From Azolla caroliniana (taxonomy: Eukaryota; Polypodiophyta), in NCBI GenBank assembly GCA_043228905.1, contig JBHGNT010000008.1, positions 13,144,001-13,208,000 on the forward strand: DNA of 64,000 nt. Direction: 5' to 3'. Positions 33,196 through 43,120 of the stretch are shown piece after piece. The stretch's first letter is position 1. Each line of letters begins with the position of its first letter. Both the position numbers and the translations under genes were made by a program. Below the pieces are notes generated by a model, which was not told where the DNA came from, searched no databases, and worked only from the letters and a program-made list of their open reading frames with translations.

Positions 33196-34943
33196 TTTTT
33201 TTTCTTCTTTTTTTTCTTTTTTCCGTAAATGTATGTTTATATTAAAACAACATGATAATACAAAAAAACCTTGCTATCAAAACTACGTCAAAGGTAGCGA
33301 TGTGGCAAGGACAACCTTCTAAGGCGTTGTAGTACAAAGCAACACAAATGTAACTCATTTGGGAACAAAGTTCCCATACAACATAATTGTGAAAATTGCC
33401 AAATCAACTTTCCTCTTATCCTACATATCTGTTGAGATACTCTAGAAAGCCCATCAAATAAGAAACCATTCCACAAGTTCCAAATATACCACATGCCCAA
33501 ATACCGCAAATAATCAAACACAAACTTATACTCTGGGGATGGTAAAACTCTATCACCTTCAATGAAAACCCATTGAAAAGGTGACAAAACATTTCTAGTT
33601 AATGACCCCCATAGTTGTGATATACCTATCCATATACTTTTAGTAACAGGGCAAGATATAAACTTGTGTCAAGAATCTTCATCAACCTTCGTACAAAAGA
33701 CACATGTACCACGACCAATGTGTCTTCATTTTAAAGCCCTAGCCAAAGGTAACCCACCAACCATAGCACGCCAAAGAAACACCTTTGCATGGAAAGGAAG
33801 ATGAGACTTCCATATTGCATCTAAAAGTCTAGCACACCATTCACTTCCACGGATAATGTGCCATGTATCCAAAACCTTGCTCTATACCCAAACTCTATCC
33901 TTAACCAACTTATGGTAAACATCATTTGTGTTCACTGCAAATAATGATTTCTTGTTATAAAAAAACCAATCTCTTCGCGGTTCCACCACCACCAATTGTG
34001 GAATCGGTGATGATAAAATAGGCAATTGTACTATTGTTTGCCAAATCTGACCATATCCTAGAGGTATATGAAATCTACTTCTCACCGTTCGAAAAGCCAT
34101 CATCTGCCTCTGTGACTCTAAAATACCATCCTCCACAATTACCAAACCTAGTTTTGCCATTCTATTAAACTTTGACTTTAAGCTGTCTTTTCCATCCCAT
34201 TGTAATAATCTTGAAGATGTTATCACCTCTATTGGCAAAGAGTTGCAATCTTATCTACAATCACTTCAAACTTTTTTGCCAAGAGACCACTAAATGTTGA
34301 ACAATAGTAGATGTTGAACATCTAAATGATCGAGTGTTATTAATAATATGCCACCATGAAGTTCTAATTTTTGTTTTACCATGTTGTATCCCCACTTTCT
34401 CCACAAAATAACAAATTATCTTAGCCCATGGTTGAGAACCTGAACACATCTCTTTCAAGAGACTAAACATTCGAGCAACCAGATGATCTTCCAAATTTAG
34501 TAAACCAGCTCATCCTAAATGTTTCAGGGTACATATATGAAGCCATGAACCCAACTGATACCAATGTTGGACTCTTTCTTCCATAACATATACCTAAAAG
34601 CACGAGCCAAGTGACCAAGTGATTTCTTTATCTAAGGTAACAAAGGCAAAAAATATGAAATCATCGGAATCATAATTGCTTGCACCACTTTGAGACGAGT
34701 AGCAAACGACCAAGCTTGGGACTTCCAATATATAAATTTATCTGCTATGGTCCCAAAAATCCAAGTTAGGCTTTGATTTGGTGAAATATCCACACCAATC
34801 GGGTAGCCCATATGCCGACAAATGTTCCCTTTATCTAATATTCGGCCACTCCAACCAAGATTAACCAAATCTTCTTCAGTGCATCTAATCAACAATGACT
34901 TGTGCATATTAATATGTAAACCTGATGCTAAGGCAAACACCTT
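33196..34943 (-). mobile_element. 5'-truncated L1-type LINE fragment
   Basis: Minus-strand LINE with a T-rich start on plus (33196-33232, the poly-A tail) and coding decay to 34943. Recognisable: RT C-terminal region (ALASGLHINMHKSLL, GRILDKGNICRHMGYPIGV, KVVQAIMIPMISYFL) and a zinc-knuckle zf-RVT-like domain (FLWRAMVGGLPLARAL ... GTCVFC). Several stops and shifts. The 5' end is missing the endonuclease and catalytic RT, as is usual for LINE insertions. It sits in CT/CA-rich LTR sequence, so the target duplication is not readable. Confidence 0.9.
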
Positions 34944-35022
34944 CCACACACACACACTCTCTCTCTCTCTCCACACACACACACAATTCTTCCGTTGCAC
35001 AGAATCCATGAGACTCTTTATA
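34944..35022 (+). repeat. copia-3 5' LTR, second fragment
   Basis: Matches the end of the 3' LTR (CACACAATTCTTCCGTTGCA to CTTTATA). Directly followed by the primer-binding site TGGTATCAG. Confidence 0.92.
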
Positions 35023-35165
35023 TGGTATCAGTGTGAGTGGTTGCTTGATCAAAGCCCATCACCTCTGCGTGTGTTGTGCCCAGTTCCGCGTTCGACAAGA
35101 ACCAATTGATCACTGTAGCAACCATCTACACAGTTCGCATCAAGAAGAAGAAGAAGAAGCTCAAC

Positions 35166-36104
35166 ATGAACACACAAATGGGAAGCGCTCTTCCTACTGA
35201 AAAGCTCGACAGAAACAACTTTGCATCTTGGGAGTACAAGATGCACCAATACCTTGTCGACCAAGGCTATTGGAGTTATGTCAAAGGGGCAAACGAGAAT
35301 CAACCCAACCCCACATGCCGACTACCCAGCTTGGGAGCATGCGGCGAGTCGTGTGTTGTACTACCTTGCATCATGCATCTATGATCACATGCTCGGCTAC
35401 ATCTGAGAGGCCAAAACATTGAAGGAGGTGTGGGGGAACCTCAAGAAGATTTTCATGGCCAACACGACCGCAAGGAAGCTTCAACTCCATCAAGAGTTGA
35501 ACGACATACAACAAAGGGATATGTCAATCAGAAGCTACACCTTGAAGATCAAGGAGTTGTGCAATGCCCTTAGGTCGACCAATGTTAGCATTGACGACGA
35601 TGAAATGGTGCAAATTAGCCTCAGAGGCTAAGCACATTGGTTCAGGGCCATTTGGTCGGCTATCCTCGCGAGAGAGAATCCTCTCTCCTTTTTCGATCTC
35701 TAGTTGATGTTGTTGGTCGAGGAGAATCATGTTCGAACAAGAAGCAATGCACAAGAAGGACAAATTCTCTATTCAAATATCGATGGAGGAAGAGGACAAG
35801 GTCAGGGAAGAAGAGGCTGATTTGGCCAAGACCGACACAACCTAGAGCAACCCCGAGAACACAACTTCTATTACTGACAAGACATCTCGAACATGCGAGG
35901 CGGAGCGTTCGGAAGAAGGGGGAGCAATCAGGTTGGACCCAGCCAACAAAAAAATCTCGCTCAGTGCGGATACTATGGTAAATTCGGCCACTATGAGGCA
36001 GAGTGTCGAAAAAAGAAGAGTGAGTCGGCCTCCACAAGCCGACAACTCACAAACTACGCCTCCAACTCCAACTACAAGTCGATAATCATGGTGGAATGTT
36101 TGTG
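35166..36104 (+). pseudogene. copia-3 gag
   Basis: Starts at ATG 35166 (MNTQMGSALPTEKLDRNNFA). Frameshift near 35320; the family pattern continues with YPAWEHAASRVLYYLASCIY, TLKEVWGNLKKIFMAN and MSIRSYTLKIKELCNAL. Stops at 35404-35406, 35629-35631, 35701 and 35818. The zinc knuckle at about 35958-36008 reads CGYYGKFGHYEAEC: the second Cys is replaced by Tyr, so it would not bind zinc normally. Confidence 0.9.
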
Positions 36105-36793
36105 ATGAGGCACAGAGTGCACTCAATGATAGCCTCAATCACGACCAACACCTCCAAACTAGAAGATGTATGGTTTGTCGACTCAGGCGCATCGAACCAC
36201 ATGACATCCCACGAGGATTGGTTCAAGGAGCTACGAAAGCCCGAACGACCCGGTTATGTGGAAACTGGGGATGACACAATTCACCCCATTCAGCATTTCG
36301 GCAATGTCCCATTTGGGGAAGAAGGCAACCAAACATACATCAAGAACGTTTTGCATGTTCCTACAATAACAAAGAACATGGTCTTAGTTGGCCAAATAGT
36401 TGAACAAGGCATGCAAGTCTGTTTCAACGATGGAGCATGCTTCATCGAAAAAGAAGGTTGACTCATCGTTAGTGGTCGAAGAGAAGGTCAAATGTTCATC
36501 CTCGACTCTCATGAGATGAACTCGGCAATGTATGCCAAGGGCCAAAGAGCTGACGCCGACATAGAGTTGTGGCACAAGCGAATTGGTCACATTAACCTCC
36601 AAAATCTTAGAGGAATGCAATCGAAAGGAGTCATCTTCGAACTTCCGACTTTTACCGAAAAGGAGAAAGCAAGCATGTGCGAAGCTTGCCAATTCGGCAA
36701 ACAACATCATCAACCATTCTAAGAGGAGAGGAACGTAAGCAAAGGGATCCTAGATGTAATACACTTAGATGTATGGGGACTAGCCCAAACGGC
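36105..36793 (+). pseudogene. copia-3 protease, GAG-pre-integrase and start of integrase
   Basis: Protease active site VDSGASNHM near 36176-36203, then the pre-integrase zinc region (WHKRIGHINLQNLRG ... CEACQFGKQHH), and the first integrase Asp in VIHLDVWG. Stops at 36459-36461 and 36720-36722. The frame is cut at 36793 by the LTR element 36794-42459 and resumes in phase at 42465. Confidence 0.9.
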
Positions 36794-37285
36794 TGTTGTA
36801 CGTTTTAGGGTTAGGGTTAATGGTAATGATGATTATTGATGATGAAGATAGACATGGTGTAATAATGAAGATGATGGAGAGTATGATGGTGAGAGAGATC
36901 ATGAAGATGTTGACAAGCTTTGAGAAACATTGTGGGGTGGGGGGTGGTGCCTAGAATGGCTCCACCCCCCTCCCAAGGGGGTTCAACGCTAAGGGGAGAG
37001 AGAGAGAGAAAAAGATGACAAGAGAGAGATTGAGAGAGAAAATGATCATTGTATTCATTCATTCCCCATAAGGGGTTAAATAGGTACAAAAGGGTAGATG
37101 CACAAGGGTGTAAGCCCCTTGGGCATTCACACCTAGTCACTCACTCACACCTCTTTGTATCCATCACACTCACACTTACATTCACACTCATAATCGTATA
37201 AGATTACACATACATATCAACACATTACATCTTTCACCCTCACTTATCACAGTTATCGATCACCTGTACATCTCGTATGGTAACA
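36794..37285 (-). repeat. LTR element, left LTR (492 bp)
   Basis: Direct copy of 41989-42459. Begins TGTTGTACGTTTTAGGG and ends GGTAACA. Contains telomere-like TTTTAGGGTTAGGGTT, a GA-rich run and short inverted GGGGGTGG blocks. Confidence 0.92.
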
Positions 37286-37378
37286 CAATATGGCACGCCT
37301 GTGGGAGAGTGCCTTGCACGTCGATCCCACATGCCTTGATCATAATCTTTCTTCGACCAGAATTTCCATCAGTCCTCT

Positions 37379-37599
37379 CAACGATTGACTCCCTCAATCG
37401 GAGCGCTTGACTCGAACATCTTTGTCGGTCAACGAATCTTCATCGACACAAACATTCTCGTTCTGTCGTTCACGAACTTCGGTAACATCAACGATCAACT
37501 CCCTCGATCGGAGCGCTTGACTCGAACATCTCCGTCAGTCAACGAATCTTCATCGACATGAACATTCCCGTTCTGTCGGTTCATGAACTTTGGTAACAT
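37379..37599. repeat. 110-bp tandem duplication inside the LTR element
   Basis: 37379-37488 and 37489-37599 share caacgat..ctccct..atcggagcgcttgactcg and continue similar to the end. No coding content. Confidence 0.9.
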
Positions 37600-38498
37600 C
37601 ATTTGGGTCGTCAAAAAAACGTTGTATGTATGTGTGTTCTTCTTTGTATCTTGCAAGTCACGTGTGGATCGCGTCCATTTCTTTTAGGTTCATGAGTTTT
37701 TGAAATTCCGTAGGTGCCCTTTGATTTTTAAAATTTTAATTATGTACCCTTATGTTTTTAAAGTTATGCTTGATACCCCTTAAATGTTTTAAAATTTCAT
37801 GGATGCTTTTTATCCTTCTCTTTTTCTCCCACTCTTTTCTTTTCAGTTTCATTTTGTTATTATTTTAGATTTTCTTTTAGGTCGTTTTTCTCCCTTTTTG
37901 TGTTTATTATTATATTTAGTTATTTTTTCCCCTTGAATTCTGCTTCCAACGAGAAGCATTTTTACTTCATCCTTGGTCTCTTCTTCTTCTTTCTTGTGTC
38001 TTCTCCTTTCTTCTTTATTCTTCTCTATCTTTTTCTCTTAGTCGATGGATGCTCTTTGCTTCTCTTCACCTACACGGGCAATCGTTCACATCTTCGTCAA
38101 TCTTCTCATAGGGCGTTTCTTATGTCTCCTCCTCTCACACTCTTGCCTCTCGACAAACCCTAATTTTTCTACTCAATCTTTCTATGAAATAGTTTTGTCA
38201 TCTTCATTCATCTTCAGCCATGGCTGCTTTCTGTTTCTTTCTTTCTTGTTGTCGTCATTGTCATGTGGTTGTTCTCATCATCGTCTTTGTCGCTTCGTCC
38301 ATTGTTGTATGTCTATCTGGCCTCGCCGTTGTTCGGCATCTCCATCTGGTCTGCTGTCTTTGGTCCCTCTTTCATTCTCTAATCTATAGACTGAATAGTC
38401 TAAAACCAAGGAGTGCATGCTATGGTTCTCGACAAAACTATTGGATGGAGGGTAAATACCAAAAGAAAGGAAATGAGAAATGTGTAAGAGTAGAGTAG

Positions 38499-38536
<38 letters not shown>

Positions 38537-38568
38537 GAGAGAGAGAATTGAGACAACTTATATTATGG
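37600..38568. other. AT/CT-rich interior DNA of the LTR element
   Basis: No gene supported. Low-complexity T/C-rich sequence with Leu/Ser/Phe-rich chance frames, then a (GA)n run at 38504-38535 next to the ribozyme. Its right end is probably the 3' flank of the Penelope-like element. Confidence 0.5.
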
Positions 38569-38624
38569 AAGGCCTTATTACAAACTAGTTTCGTTCATAC
38601 GAGCTCATCAGTGCAATAGGCCTT
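38569..38624 (-). ncRNA. Hammerhead ribozyme motif, Penelope-associated
   Basis: On minus the RNA would read stem I strand AAGGCCUAUUGCA (38624-38612), catalytic core CUGAUGA (38611-38605), stem-loop II GCUCGUAUGAAC (38604-38593), core GAAA (38592-38589), a very short stem III CUAGUU (38588-38583) with cleavage triplet GUU, then stem I strand UGUAAUAAGGCCUU (38582-38569). Stem I pairs over 13 positions with one G-U pair and one bulged A. All invariant core bases are present. Weak points: a C-A mismatch in stem II, and GUU instead of the optimal GUC. A tiny stem III is typical of the minimal type I hammerheads reported in Penelope-like elements, which cleave as dimers. It lies about 360 bp after the Penelope-like RT stop, same strand. 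Confidence 0.85.
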
Positions 38625-38633
38625 GTTTTTACA

Positions 38634-38660
38634 ATATATATATATATATATATATATATT
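38634..38660. repeat. (TA)n microsatellite
   Basis: Uninterrupted TA repeat directly upstream (minus-strand sense) of the ribozyme motif. Confidence 0.95.
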
Positions 38661-38980
38661 GAAGATGGGGTAAGAGAGAGGGGGGGTGTGATGAGTGCAT
38701 ATAACGAGTGTGTGGTAGTGGAAGAGTGAGAGTAACGACATGTAGAGAGAGAGAGAGATTTAAATGTCTATCGAGGGTAGTTAAGGGGTATAAAAGGGTA
38801 TGTTTTACGGGGATGTGATGTAAGGTGAGTTGATATAATTGGGGTGATAAGGAATAATGAGGGTAATAAGGGGAGAGTATGATAATGTATTATAAGAGGG
38901 TACTAAAGGAGGATAAGGGGATGCTAGGGATAGATTATGGGATAAGTAAGGGTGGTGGGGTGGGTGGGGATCTAGTAAAT

Positions 38981-41347
38981 TTAGTTTGGAGTCTGGACTA
39001 AAAGTGAGTGTAGGGTTTTAGATTTAGTCCAACATACTAGAGGTTTGGGGATACTACATAGTTGGGGATCCTTAATAAAATCACTATATAGGTTAGTTAG
39101 AAAAATTTGAATACCTAGTTTAGGGGTGTTATGGGTATATCTTAATCTAAAGATGGTTGGGGTAAGAGAGGCTTTAGTTTTATGCTTAAAAAGGAGTGTT
39201 TGTCTAAGAGAATAAGGGTATTTCCTAAAGTTCCTAAGGATAAAATAGGGTGGGTATCCTCTTTTAGTAAGCCTACGAAAAAATAAGTTTCTCATATTAG
39301 AATAGCCTAAGGGCGTGCTTTCTCTAATGAGGTATCTTTTGAGCTCGTTAGATATGAAGCTATGTTTTACGTGGAGAGGATGGTTAGATGAAAAAGGAAG
39401 ATATTGATAGGTATTAAGGGACTTTTGAAAGCAGTTAAAGGAGAATTTGCTATTAAGAAGGTTGATCCATATGTCTAGAAAGGGAAGCCTAGTCGGAGAG
39501 GTTTGTATAGTGAGTCTAATAGAATTATTGGTGGTGTCATCATAGAATTTTAGGAAGTCTAAAAGTTGAGGTTTGGTGCCTGTCCATACTCCAAAGGCAT
39601 CGTTTATATACCTAGTGAAGTAGAAGAGGTGGGGGGAAGGATGAGAATTTTCTAAGTGTGATGGAAGAGACAAGCGTATACAACAGAGAAGTTGCTACCC
39701 ATGGCAGTGCCCTTAATCTGTTAGGTAGATTTGATTGTCAAAAGTTAGGAAATGATATTCTAAGGTTAGGGCGCTAAGGTTATATATAAGATTTGTCTTA
39801 TTTATTGAGAAATGAGGGGAGATAATATTCCTAAGGGCTTCGAGTCCTAATTTAGGTGGGATGCTAGGATAGAGAGACTCAACATCAAAGGTAAAAATGA
39901 AACTATTTGGGGGAGGGTTTAGATTTTCTAAGGTTTGGATGAGGGAGTGAGAATCTTTTAGATATTGCTTTTGAGTTAATAGGGTAGGTAGGAGTTGATA
40001 GTGTAACCATTTCGATATTTGTTCAAAGATGGAGTTATTATATGAACATATAGGTCTAAATCCGAAAGGTGTCTTATGAATTTTGGGGAGAAAGTAGATA
40101 TTAGCTACTCTATAACCTTGGGGTGGTTTGTGGAGAATGTAGTTGGCTTCTAATATAGAGAGGGTTCCTAGATTATTTCTAACTATAGTATTTAATCGAT
40201 CTAAGAGTTCTTTTAACGGAAAGTGGGTCACTAGTTTGTAAGTGGTGGTATCTGAGAGATGGGTTATAGCTTTAGTATAATATAGGTCTCTATCTAAGAC
40301 ACGAACTCCTATATTTTTATCGGCGGGTAAGATAAGGATTTTAGTATTTCTCTTAAGGCAATTGAGGGCTAAGAGAAGGTGGTATGGGGGTTTAACATAC
40401 TTAATTTTAGTGTTTAGTAGTTGTTCTTGTAGGACACTATTGTATTTTTCAATAAGGGTTTCTAAGGGAAGGTATTTAGATGGAGGGTTCCAACTAGGGT
40501 TAGGTAATTTAAAGGGATTAGGTGGGGTTGTATCACTATTTCTAAAGAAGTGTCTAAGGCGTAGTGATCTACTAAGGTTGGTATATTCTTTAAGGATGTT
40601 TTGAGGGGAGGGTGGGGGGGAAGGGGGGATGTATTTTAGTCCTAAGTTTAATAGTTGTGTTTTGTTTTTACTAAGTGTGTAAGTGGACAAGTTATGTAGA
40701 CTAAGGCTAGTACGAGGGGTATAAGCTAAAGGTTTCCAAAATTTAGTCCAAGGTTTTCTTAGAGGTAGGGTAAAACATGAATTTTTTATTGTTAGTATTC
40801 CCCAACCACATAAATGTGTCGGGGGTTGAGGTTTCTCTATTGAGAAGGTAGAAGATTCGTTTTCTAGGATGTATGGCGTGTCTAAAGTGTCTATTCACAC
40901 GTTTAGCACGCCGTGTTAGACATTTTTTGGTCAAGCTATGGGAGGGTTTGAGGAGGGGGTATGTGAATGATTTTGTGTATTATGGTGTCTATTATGAGGC
41001 CTACGATTTATGTGGGGATATGATGTAGTAATATTTTTTGGAGGGGGAGGGATAATGTTAACATTATTAAAAGGATAGGGTGTGGTATTAATTTTTGGAG
41101 GGGGGAGGGTATTATGTATTAAGAAAGAAGGGGGACGGTTAATAGAGGAATTAGAGAAATATGGGGGAGGGATAATAGAGGAAGTAGGGGGAAGGGTATT
41201 AGGTGAATTGGGTAAGTTAGGGGGGAGGGTATGAGTAAAATGCGGGGGAGGGGTATACGAAAAATTAGTGCAAATAGGTGGAGGGGTATATGTGTAATTT
41301 GAAGAAACGAAAGAGGGGCTATGTCGTGTCGGTGTCTTTGTCTCCAT
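38981..41347 (-). pseudogene. Penelope-like reverse transcriptase, endonuclease-deficient type
   Basis: Minus-strand frames 41347-40931 (Pro/Asn/Thr-rich N-terminus, about 138 aa), a segment in a second frame about 40934-40743 (CLTRRAKRVNRHFRH), 40690-39713 and 39673-38981 are parts of one Penelope-like ORF with few frame breaks. RT motifs: ILPADKNIGV, IYFLPKIHKTPFGFRPI, motif A FTFDVESLYPSIP, GTAMGS (in the frame between 39712 and 39674), motif C RYINDAFGVW, LPFLDIWI and thumb motifs to CWTKSKTLHSLLV, after which the ORF stops. No GIY-YIG endonuclease is seen before or after RT, as in the telomere-associated Athena/Coprina group. Motif C has Asn where the first catalytic Asp of Y-x-DD is expected, so the enzyme is probably dead. 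Confidence 0.88.
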
Positions 41348-41988
41348 CTAGGTCTGCCCGTCGCCTCTGCCGTTGTTTGTCGAGGTTTGTCGACCGCCCG
41401 TTTCGTCTGGTTGTTTGTCTGATCCAGTCCGGTCCTTCGTCTTTCCGGTCGTTTTTTTGTTGTTGTTGATGTCTGGTGTGCATCTACATCTCCTTCTCCG
41501 TCTTCTTTGGCCCTTCGGTGTTAACCGGTTCTGGTTCCGATTCCGGTTCCGACTCTCTCTGTGTTGCTTCTTTTAGAACCATCTCTCGTGCATTCTCAAC
41601 ACATCCTACCGGCCTCCGCTCCACACACTGCGTCTTCCTCCGTAGTCTCCTAGTGGGCTTCTCTTTCCGGTCATGTTGGCATTGGTCCCCTCTACGTCAT
41701 TGTTTGTCCAGTTGTGCATCTTGCACCACGCTTTTGAAAACACACACATTGTCGCTAAACGCTTTCGGAAACATGCTTGAACATACATCTATTGCGTATC
41801 CTTTTGCAATGTCCTCTCGCACAACATCACCGTGTTGCATTCCTCGACCTCGACGGCTTTCAATTAACATCACCATTTCTTGCACATCATCCATTTGATT
41901 TCTCACACATTTCGTCGTTGCCATGTCTTTGCTGCATAGTAATCTTCAAGTTCGTCTCTAAAGGGGCGCCTTAGTGGTCGCCAAAAAC
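41348..41988. other. Right interior of LTR element, no recognised gene
   Basis: GC-richer DNA with chance frames (Ser/Cys/Arg-rich on plus). On minus it would be the leader between the right LTR and the Penelope-like ORF. Nothing further can be named. Confidence 0.5.
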
Positions 41989-42180
41989 TGTTATAGGTTT
42001 TAGGGTTAGGGTTAATGGTAATGATGATTATTGATGACGAAGATAGACATGTTGTAATAGTGGAAATGATGAATGGTATGATGGTGAGAGAGAACATGAA
42101 GAACAAGACAAGCATTGAAAGGTGGGGGGTGGTGCCTAGAATGGCTCCACCCCCCCTCCCAAGGGGGTTCAACGTTAAGG

Positions 42181-42217
<37 letters not shown>

Positions 42218-42459
42218 GATCACTGTATTCATTCATTCCCGATAAGGGGTTAAATAGGTACAAAAGGGTAGATACACAAGGGTGCAAGCCCCTTTGGCAT
42301 TCACACCTAGTCACTCACTCACACTTCTTTGTATCCACCACACTCACACTTACATTCACACTCATAATCGTATAAGATTACACATACATATCAACACATT
42401 ACATCTTTCACCCTCACTTATCACAGTTATCGATCACTCGTACATCTCGTACGGTAACA
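41989..42459 (-). repeat. LTR element, right LTR (471 bp)
   Basis: Direct copy of 36794-37285 with moderate divergence and a longer pure GA run. Ends GGTAACA followed by target duplication acggc. Confidence 0.92.
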
Positions 42460-42464
42460 ACGGC

Positions 42465-43120
42465 AACATTCGGTGGTTGCCGATACTACGTAATATTCAT
42501 CGACGACTTCTCCAGACATACTTGGATTTACCCTACGTGGCAAAAGAGAGAAGTGTCCGGACACTTCCAAAGGTTCAAAAACGAAGTCGAAAAGGCAATT
42601 GGTCGGCATGTCAGATGCCTTCGATTAGACAACGACAAAGAGTACTTCTCTGACACCATTACAACATATCTTTGACAAGAAGGAATCTGGCGGGAGTTTA
42701 CCTACCGGCACACACCTCAGCAGAACAAAGTAGCTGAACACAAGAATCAACACATACTCAAGGTGACAAGGGCAATGATGAAAGAGAAACATCTGCCAAA
42801 GTCATATTGGGTTGAAGCAGCAAATACGACCTTTTATATGATGAATCACTACACAACATCATGAGTGCATGAAGTTACCCCTTGCAAAAAGTTCTATGGG
42901 AAGAAACCAGATCTATCTCATGTCAGAATATTCTATTCAAGTGCATATGTACATATTCCCAACAGCCTGCGGCAAAAGCTCGATCTAAAGTTGGATAAAT
43001 GTATACTCGTAGGGTACTCACTTGAGCAAAAAGGGTATAAGGGCTTCAACCCTTCTACCAAGAAGGTATGAGTGAGTAGGGATGTAGTATTCGACGAGTC
43101 AGCATATTGGTATACAGTCA
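42465..43120 (+). pseudogene. copia-3 integrase, continued
   Basis: Resumes the integrase interrupted at 36793: FIDDFSRHTW, second Asp in RLDNDKEYFS, Glu in the KVAEHKNQ region, then WVEAANTTFYMMNHY and the C-terminal LVGYSLEQKGYKGF. Stops near 42673, 42862 and 43069. The catalytic triad (with HLDVWG upstream of the insertion) is still visible. Confidence 0.9.

Larger units (their letters stand above)
36794..42459 (-). mobile_element. 5.7-kb LTR element containing a Penelope-like RT
   Basis: LTRs 36794-37285 and 41989-42459 begin TGTT and end AACA; target duplication acggc at 36789-36793 and 42460-42464. Removing the element restores copia-3 integrase in phase, which fixes the ends. In the LTR the minus strand reads as promoter (TATTTAACCCC, then a CT-rich leader), and on that strand the inner flank of the right LTR has TTTGGCGACCACTAAGG, resembling gypsy-type primer-binding sites; orientation minus is therefore favoured. 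On plus, the left inner flank ATATGGCACGCCTGTGGG also resembles a gypsy PBS, so orientation is not certain. No gag, integrase or LTR-type RT is present inside. The interior holds the Penelope-like RT and AT-rich DNA. Confidence 0.88.

Noticed and set aside
37900-38400. Phe/Leu/Ser-rich plus frames with hydrophobic runs
   Set aside because: T/C-rich low-complexity DNA; no conserved motif, several frames alike.
41476-41974. Ser/Cys/Arg-rich plus frames to the right of the Penelope-like ORF
   Set aside because: Mirror frames on minus are equally open; likely untranslated leader of the LTR element.
36794-42459. The 490-bp flanking repeats as Penelope pseudo-LTRs
   Set aside because: They have TG/CA ends with an exact 5-bp duplication and do not contain the ribozyme, which fits true LTRs better; kept only as an alternative.
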